A DNA stretch of 20,818 nt from an uncultured Enterobacteriaceae bacterium (lineage in GTDB: Bacteria > Pseudomonadota > Gammaproteobacteria > Enterobacterales > Enterobacteriaceae): contig CAKZHC010000052.1 of assembly GCA_936920625.1 (NCBI GenBank), positions 1 through 20,818 of the forward strand, in the 5' to 3' direction. Positions 16,411 to 20,818 of the stretch are shown in pieces. The notes under the pieces were generated by a model. That model saw only the letters and a list, made by a program, of their open reading frames with translations. It was not told the origin of the DNA and searched no databases. How positions within the stretch are numbered: position 1 is the stretch's first letter; each line of letters starts with the position of its first letter. A program made the translations under genes and the position numbers.

Positions 16411-16758
16411 TCAAAGCTCTGCCAGTCTTTGTTTCAACAGATAGCCCTCCAGCTCCCATATTTTGTTTACTGCGTTGCGGCGTGCAACTTTGCGCCCAAT
16501 CTCCTTATCAAAATCTTCCGGGCTGGCACAGGCACTCTCACCCGTTACAATAAAACCATTGTTCAGCACTAAGATGCAGATTGTCAGCACTGCAAGCGCC
16601 TTCTGTCCATCCACACTCAGTTCGTTATAATTTCTGATATCATCAGGGGGATTAATGTAACACTCCTCGGTTATAACGCTTTCTATGTAGTCGGGAGTAA
16701 TGCGCAGCGCGGTTTTACCTTTGGCCTTGGGTTCCTGTTCAATTTCTATATCGCTCAT
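16411..16758 (-). CDS. Phage Gp49/Sf6 gene 66-family protein
   Basis: This 115-residue protein matches the Gp49 family of phage proteins. The core ILVLNNGFIVTGESACASPE, DFDKEIGRKVARRNAVNKIW and ELEGYLLKQRL (residues about 62-112) is diagnostic. The start is supported by AAGAGGA eight bases before ATG 16758. Function is unknown; in phages the gene sits among the head genes, as here between capsid and scaffold-like remnants. It is the only gene of the relic that appears intact, though whether it is still expressed is unclear. Confidence 0.85.
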   Translation of the reverse strand: MSDIEIEQEPKAKGKTALRITPDYIESVITEECYINPPDDIRNYNELSVDGQKALAVLTICILVLNNGFIVTGESACASPEDFDKEIGRKVARRNAVNKIWELEGYLLKQRLAEL

Positions 16759-16822
16759 GTTTATTCCTCTTAATCTACAGATATGTTGCCATAGTTTTCT
16801 GATAGAAAGATCTTACGCGCTG

Positions 16823-17160
16823 TTATACCTGTTGATGGTCGGCATGTTTCGGATTGATGTATGCTTCTGATTTTATTAGATTACGTATGGTCTGCTGTCC
16901 TTCTGTGTGCAGTTGCTGGTGATTCGCTGGTGTGTCTTCCTGCATTTCAGCGCCAATCTTTACCAGCATTCTAATAACCATCGGGTTGTTGCCGATCTCA
17001 TCAATGCTACTAATGTCAGCCGGATCTGCCAGGCTGTTAAAAGCACAGTAAGCCGGCCCGAGATTTTTAGCAAATCCTGCTTCCGTCTTTCAGGTCTCCT
17101 GTAACTGGGCGGCGGCCTCACTGTCGGGCTGAGCCGCTCCACTTATCAGTTCAGGTATCA
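16823..17160 (-). pseudogene. C-terminal remnant of a phage head-scaffold-like protein
   Basis: A minus-strand frame reads AAQPDSEAAAQLQET, then TGA (17092-17090), then KTEAGFAKNLGPAYCAFNSL and NNPMVIRMLVKIGAEMQEDT, ending in KSEAYINPKHADHQQV at TAA 16825-16823. The pattern (aligned DW/KTEFG segment, NP-MV-LL-K-GA-M-ED, Y-NP-HP-H) is that of scaffold/assembly proteins encoded beside phage coat genes. The TGA replaces the expected tryptophan of a DWK/TWK motif by one base change. Upstream homology ends near 17160, where the opposite-strand nuclease remnant begins, marking an old deletion or rearrangement junction. Confidence 0.6.
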
Positions 17161-17425
17161 CGTGCAGGAAGCCATGTATCGGGAGGGTTTCAGATCCCAT
17201 TTTGGTGATACTCCTGAGTTCACTTTTATTGCTGTCAGCGAATCGGCAGAGTGCGGAAGATATCCGGTAAGGCTGTTTATTCTGGCTGATGAAGCTCACG
17301 ATACCAGACATCGGGTATTCCGCCGCGATCTTCATACTTACCACCAGTGTAAATCACATAACAAATGGGGGCTGGGATTTGAAGTAATCCAGCGCCCTTA
17401 CTGGACGAGGAACAGAAATGAATAA
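17126..17425 (+). pseudogene. C-terminal remnant of a phage RecE/PD-(D/E)XK-type exonuclease
   Basis: The plus-strand frame SRSTYQFRYHVQEAMYREGF, then RSHFGDTPEFTFIAVSESAE and DLHTYHQCKSHNKWGLGFEV, resembles the C-terminal end of phage exodeoxyribonuclease VIII-like or DUF3799 proteins. In that family YHVQ-A-Y-EGF and an EFVFV-VE strand belong to the nuclease core. Only about 90 residues remain; the catalytic N-terminal part is missing. The TAA at 17423-17425 overlaps the ATG of the next fragment (17418), as in the original phage early operon. It opposes the head-gene remnants, so two separate phage modules have been fused. Confidence 0.6.
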
Positions 17426-17640
17426 CACAGTTGCTAACCCTTTCGGCAGAGCTGATCAGCTAGGTAACAGACGGAACAGGAATGATTGCCGTTGAACAAC
17501 AGCACGCCATACAGGAAGTACAGGCGGCGATGATTATCGCCCGGAAGTTTCCCCGCGACACCATCAGAGCGGTTGAAATATCCTGAACGCCTGCACACGG
17601 CCTAGTCTGGCTGAAAATGCACTTTACCGTTTAAAGGCAC
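17418..17640 (+). pseudogene. Remnant of a phage early gene (recombination module)
   Basis: The frame begins MNNTVANPFGRADQL, shifts, and continues GMIAVEQQHAIQEVQAAMII then ARKFPRDTIRAVE. After a second shift near 17580 it gives ILNACTRPSLAENALY, after which similarity stops. This order is that of a conserved early protein of lambdoid and epsilon15-like enterobacterial phages, encoded directly after the exonuclease gene. With two frameshifts and the greater C-terminal part missing it is not functional. The exact family name is uncertain. Confidence 0.6.
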
Positions 17641-17940
17641 TAAAGCATCAATCAAAAGCTTTTTTTGGGTAGAGAGCTAAACTCAGTGGCGGGCAGCACT
17701 GAGTGGATCGATAAACGTGTTAGTACCGTGCATACTTTTCAGGGGAAAGAAGAAGAAACATTATTATTTATTATGCCGGGGCTGTCGAAAAATAGCCTGA
17801 ACGCTGCAAAATGGTCTCCCGGAACACTCAATCTGTTAAATATTGCAATTACTTTCGTCCAAAATCGGGTCTATACAATTGACTATATGGGCAGGTTGTC
17901 GCTATTTTAATATCGCAGAAGATAAGCTGGCAAAAGTAGA
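17641..17940 (+). pseudogene. C-terminal remnant of a superfamily I DNA helicase
   Basis: The frame reads WIDKRVSTVHTFQGKEEETL, then GTLNLLNIAITFVQNRVYTI, and after a +1 shift near 17883 WAGCRYFNIAEDKLA. The VHTFQGKE motif and the PNLLNVA-TRA-KR-Y-IGD-type segment are motifs V and VI of UvrD/Dna2-like helicases. Here the TRA arginine is changed (TFVQ), so even the remaining motif VI is degraded. About the last 95 residues of a much larger protein survive. Confidence 0.65.
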
Positions 17941-18213
17941 GCTACTGATACTGCTACGCTGCAAAAAAAACAGCCATAGCGAAAGCATGATGTTAACTAC
18001 CGCTGTCATAGCATCTCCGCCCTCTGAATTAATTTTGACTCCACGGCTATCAATCACTATCTGACCAGAAATAATGGCTTTACCATTTAACATATGCCTG
18101 TAGTGTAATTTGTTTGGGTAACTAAATTTATCGACTTCATAGAAGTCAATCAGATGGCTGTAAAGACACTTCCAGTAATATATTGCTCTGTATTTACAGT
18201 AGCCGATAAAATA

Positions 18214-18846
18214 TTATTTTAATTTGCTATTTAAAATAATCGGGCGGAATCTTTCAAGCCATTGCCGGGCAAACTGTGCATATAGCATATCCCCTAAACT
18301 ACTACCTGAGAACATTTCGAATATCCTTAACTGATCTTCAATTTTGCGTTCCTGCCCAAGTTTTAGTTTTCCCTGAATTTCAATAACCTCAATTTGTACT
18401 CCCGTTATACCCTGCATCAGTTTTGCTCTGAACTCATCGGGCAGAGTTACATTGTCATTCTTAAGATCTGGCTGGAAGTAATCTAACATCTTATCCAATG
18501 ATGTAACGAGTTGTTCATCAGACATTAATGAACCCCTTCCTTTAATGCTAACTGAGGCATAGTTCCATGTGGGCACCGCTGGTTTGATCACATAATTTGT
18601 TGTTGAAATTAAAGCATGAGGCCCAAGTATACTAAGAAGGCAAAGTTCATTTTCAAGTGATTTCAATTGCTTATTGGTTGAATCCAGATGAGTTTCAATA
18701 ACATCATCATCTGAGAGTATAAAAGGAATATGGCTAATTTTCAGATCAGATGTAATCAGTGTTGCGAATGAATATTGCCTGATAAAATACCGACACTCCT
18801 CACCACTCATTATTTTTCCTTTAGGATTGGTTCTCTGTTTCTCCAT
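18214..18846 (-). CDS. PaiB-family FMN-binding (putative regulatory) protein
   Basis: The 210-residue protein belongs to the PaiB/FMN-binding split-barrel family. Features: RQYSFATLIT (24-33), SHIPF (near 39), ETHLDSTNKQLKSL (aligned to the GHLARANPQW segment), GPHALIS-NY, the diagnostic VPTWNYASVSIKGRG, and GITGVQIEVIEIQGKLKLGQ near 138-157. PaiB of Bacillus subtilis is linked to repression of sporulation and protease genes; in Gram-negatives the role is undefined, and flavin or heme binding is more certain than DNA binding. GGA lies seven bases before the ATG. The gene stands alone between the helicase remnant and a gene-free stretch. It appears intact, although the N-terminus lacks the usual MY-P start. 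Confidence 0.82.
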   Translation of the reverse strand: MEKQRTNPKGKIMSGEECRYFIRQYSFATLITSDLKISHIPFILSDDDVIETHLDSTNKQLKSLENELCLLSILGPHALISTTNYVIKPAVPTWNYASVSIKGRGSLMSDEQLVTSLDKMLDYFQPDLKNDNVTLPDEFRAKLMQGITGVQIEVIEIQGKLKLGQERKIEDQLRIFEMFSGSSLGDMLYAQFARQWLERFRPIILNSKLK

Positions 18847-19454
18847 TTTTTTCCGGCTCCATAAATTAGAGTGAATAAGAAAAATACGTAAATGTTAAAA
18901 CCATCAAAAAAAGATAAAGCATCGAATGGCAATGCGGGATTAGTGCTCAGTAAAATAGGGCAGATATCATATTTTTTTACTCAGTTCATCATGTATGCAT
19001 TCAATTCATTCATAAGTCAGCAATACTACTTTATTTAATAAATAAGTACGAAAATTAATGTGCCTGATTTATTCATTAACACTACTCTGCCACTACCCTT
19101 ATTCCCACTGGATTATATATTAACCAGAAATAGTGTATTTTATTAATGGAATCATGGATTTTTCTCAACTCTCTGTATGTCAGTCTCTGTTACATCGATA
19201 ACAGTCGGGAATCACCTGTATTAATTGAGCTGATACAGTAAGGTACGCAGTGATAATCTGCATCAGTTAGCATGATGGTTTACTACCATTTATATATCCA
19301 AAAGCGTAATTGATGCCTTATGCTTTCAGGAAAATATGTATATGACAGAATATATAAAAATATGATATTATTTGCAGTCAAATTAAGAACCATACTGTAA
19401 AAAATTACATCAGGACAGAAGCGCCTGAATTTTTAAAGGTGTAAAAACAGATAT
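18847..19454. other. AT-rich gene-free stretch
   Basis: No gene is recognised on either strand. The sequence is AT-rich with many stops. The PaiB promoter presumably lies at its left end, but I cannot point to convincing hexamers. Confidence 0.5.
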
Positions 19455-19637
19455 TCAAATACCTTCTGGTAACGTAACAGGGCTACTGGTTGATCGTGAT
19501 ATTTCCCGTTTTCCTGATACCTCTATTCCCACAAAAAATCTATATACCCCCCTGGCAGAGGGGCTATCGTCATCAGAGGAAATTTTATAGCACATTGCCG
19601 TAAATTCAGCAGGAAAACCCAAGGGGGCGATAAACAT
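19455..19637 (-). pseudogene. Degraded fragment of an ankyrin gene
   Basis: Residues GFPAEFTAMCYK (19613-19578) copy GSPAEFAAMCDKG of the ankyrin gene at 20310-20818. The DNA cacattgccgtaaattcagc and cacattgccgcaaactctgc show the same relation. After some 15 residues (with SARG matching NARG) the similarity fades and the frame ends. It is likely a leftover of a duplicated or recombined ankyrin gene, not a working gene. Confidence 0.55.
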
Positions 19638-19667
19638 TTCGCCCTCTATCCGGTAATATACGGTTAT

Positions 19668-20213
19668 TCAATTTTTCTTAAGCGAAACCTCGTTCAGTGC
19701 ACTCCAAATCATCTGCTTATCCTTTTCATTCAAATTCCTTTGCCGGACATCCTGCATAAAGCTCTGCTGTTCAGTGCCTGATAACCTCCCTCCTGATTGT
19801 AATCTTTTGGCAACCTTTTGAAGAATTGAGTAACTTAACTGGCTGATTTTATGCCTTACCTGATCGAGAGGGCGGGGTTGCCAGCCTGGTTCTGGGGCAG
19901 AAAGCCAGTCTGCACGGTATCGATATTGAATCGCTTTAGCTGCATCCATTTGCGCCTGAACAAAATGTTTGACTGTTCTGCCTTCTATTCCCAAAGAATT
20001 CGCATCAGCCACTGCTTTTTCCAATACTTTTTTTTCTTGTGTAAGATCTTCAATAGCAAGGTGGTTTTGTGCTTTATACCCTGAAACATCTTTCATATAT
20101 GACAAACGCTCATCAATCAGGTTGCCAACTGAAGGCATAACAGTTGACATTGCTGTGACCGAAAAGCCAGATAAAGCTAAAGTAAGTATCACTGAATAAT
20201 GTTTTTTTCTCAT
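19668..20213 (-). CDS. Secreted (periplasmic) chorismate mutase, AroQ-gamma class
   Basis: This 181-residue protein converts chorismate to prephenate outside the cytoplasm. A signal peptide covers about residues 1-22 (HYSVILTLALSGFSVTAMS). The catalytic AroQ helix bundle follows: LIDERLSYMKDVSGYKAQNH (R36, K41, K47), LAIEDLTQEK (E55, D56), and KHFVQAQMDAAKAIQYRY (82-99), ending in an ADWLS turn and a second helical region. Length and order match the periplasmic AroQ-gamma enzymes of Salmonella, Erwinia and Yersinia. These may feed periplasmic phenylalanine synthesis or act in host interaction; the role is unresolved. TAGGA lies before the ATG. It sits between the ankyrin gene and an ankyrin scrap. 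Confidence 0.9.
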   Translation of the reverse strand: MRKKHYSVILTLALSGFSVTAMSTVMPSVGNLIDERLSYMKDVSGYKAQNHLAIEDLTQEKKVLEKAVADANSLGIEGRTVKHFVQAQMDAAKAIQYRYRADWLSAPEPGWQPRPLDQVRHKISQLSYSILQKVAKRLQSGGRLSGTEQQSFMQDVRQRNLNEKDKQMIWSALNEVSLKKN

Positions 20214-20309
20214 AAAAGTCCTAATAGATAGGTGAATATTGCAGCAGTATCCATGTGAGTATTGTGTAATTTAATCTGTTTATAATTAACATTCAGGATG
20301 ATAATGGTT

Positions 20310-20818
20310 TTAAATTTTTTTGCCATCCCGCTCGTCGAGCATCTGCTGTAATTCCAGAAGCTGCAGGTGATACTCAGACCCCGGCCTCGATCTTTTTATT
20401 CCGCTCGCAAACTTTCTTCTGAAAGACCAGCCCAGATTATCTTTTATGTCCGCATCTGCCCCGATGCTGATTAACAGTTTTACGTGCTCCAAGCTCGACG
20501 AATCGAGGGCATTTTTTATTAAAGTCTCTCCGAGAGAATTGGTCATATTAATATCCGCACCATAAGCGATCAGGGTCTTCAGGGTTTCGGTATTTCTGGC
20601 CCGTGTGATCCGAAAGATGATCGGTGTCCCATAAAGTTTACCCCGCGCATTGGATGAAAGGCCACCGTCAAGCATAGCCTTTAACCAGATTCCCTTATCA
20701 CACATTGCCGCAAACTCTGCCGGACTGCCCGGCATACCCGGATTAGGCTGCAGCGGGTCCGCCCCTGCTCTGACCAGGTCAGTGATAATCTGCAGCCGGT
20801 GCGGCGGGTTATCGTTGT
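20310..20818 (-). CDS. Ankyrin-repeat protein, partial (5' end beyond window)
   Basis: The minus-strand frame stays open to the window edge. The part upstream of the first internal ATG (20735) is clearly ankyrin too (RLQIITDLVRAGADPLQPNP), so the true start lies outside. Visible repeats: ITDLVRAGADP; GSPAEFAAMCDKGIWLKAML; GTPIIFRITRARNTETLKTL with IAYGADINMTNSLGETLIK; and SLEHVKLLISIGADADIKDN. A basic tail (RRKFASGIKRSRPG) follows and the protein ends in a glutamine-rich helix. Ankyrin repeats bind other proteins; related short proteins in enterobacteria often occur near effector or toxin loci, but the partner here is unknown. At least 168 residues are in the window. Confidence 0.82.
   Translation of the reverse strand, partial: NDNPPHRLQIITDLVRAGADPLQPNPGMPGSPAEFAAMCDKGIWLKAMLDGGLSSNARGKLYGTPIIFRITRARNTETLKTLIAYGADINMTNSLGETLIKNALDSSSLEHVKLLISIGADADIKDNLGWSFRRKFASGIKRSRPGSEYHLQLLELQQMLDERDGKKI

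Overview
The window looks like an enterobacterial chromosome segment. The evidence is a canonical tRNA-Phe, a CDP-diacylglycerol pyrophosphatase (Cdh), FecA/FecB-type iron-carboxylate uptake proteins, a secreted AroQ-gamma chorismate mutase and relics of enterobacterial phage genes. A plant-associated genus (Erwiniaceae-like) is possible but this is inference. Coding regions are near 50% GC; intergenic regions are strikingly AT-rich.

Layout. (1) 1-2350: AT-rich gene-poor DNA around a tRNA-Phe gene (1026-1101) with its own promoter. (2) 2353-3108: cdh, followed by two long inverted repeats and a gene-poor stretch. (3) 3849-4562: a PAS-LuxR-type regulator. (4) 4870-6936 (+): a Fur-box-controlled FecA-like TonB-dependent receptor, convergent across a 13-bp perfect hairpin with (5) a six-gene minus-strand operon, 14794-6988. 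In transcription order the operon encodes an SbnG-like HpcH/HpaI aldolase, a PvsA-like ATP-grasp ligase, two IucA/IucC-type (NIS) synthetases, a PLP fold-III decarboxylase and a FecB-like periplasmic binding protein. Two Fur-like elements sit at the operon head. (6) 15079-17940: a graveyard of broken genes: a HrgA/COG2958-like fragment, a multiply frameshifted phage capsid gene, an intact Gp49-family gene, a scaffold-like fragment with a nonsense codon, two phage early-gene fragments and a helicase tail. (7) 18214-18846: a PaiB-like FMN-binding protein. (8) 19455-20818: a secreted chorismate mutase lying between a degraded ankyrin-gene scrap and an ankyrin gene that runs off the window edge.

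How the genes work together (inference). The operon matches the vibrioferrin/xanthoferrin logic: ATP-grasp + NIS + NIS + decarboxylase, joining citrate, an amino acid, a decarboxylated serine and 2-ketoglutarate. It adds an SbnG-type aldolase, an enzyme class that makes citrate in staphyloferrin B loci. The predicted product is a citrate-based carboxylate siderophore, taken up through the FecA-like receptor and delivered to an ABC importer by the FecB-like protein. The usual MFS exporter gene and the ABC permease and ATPase genes are absent here.

The most notable observation is an exact 14-bp tandem duplication at the very start of the aldolase gene. It throws the well-placed ATG (with its Shine-Dalgarno) out of frame; removing one copy restores a perfect start. 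This is either a recent inactivating lesion, a reversible on/off switch, or a sequence error.
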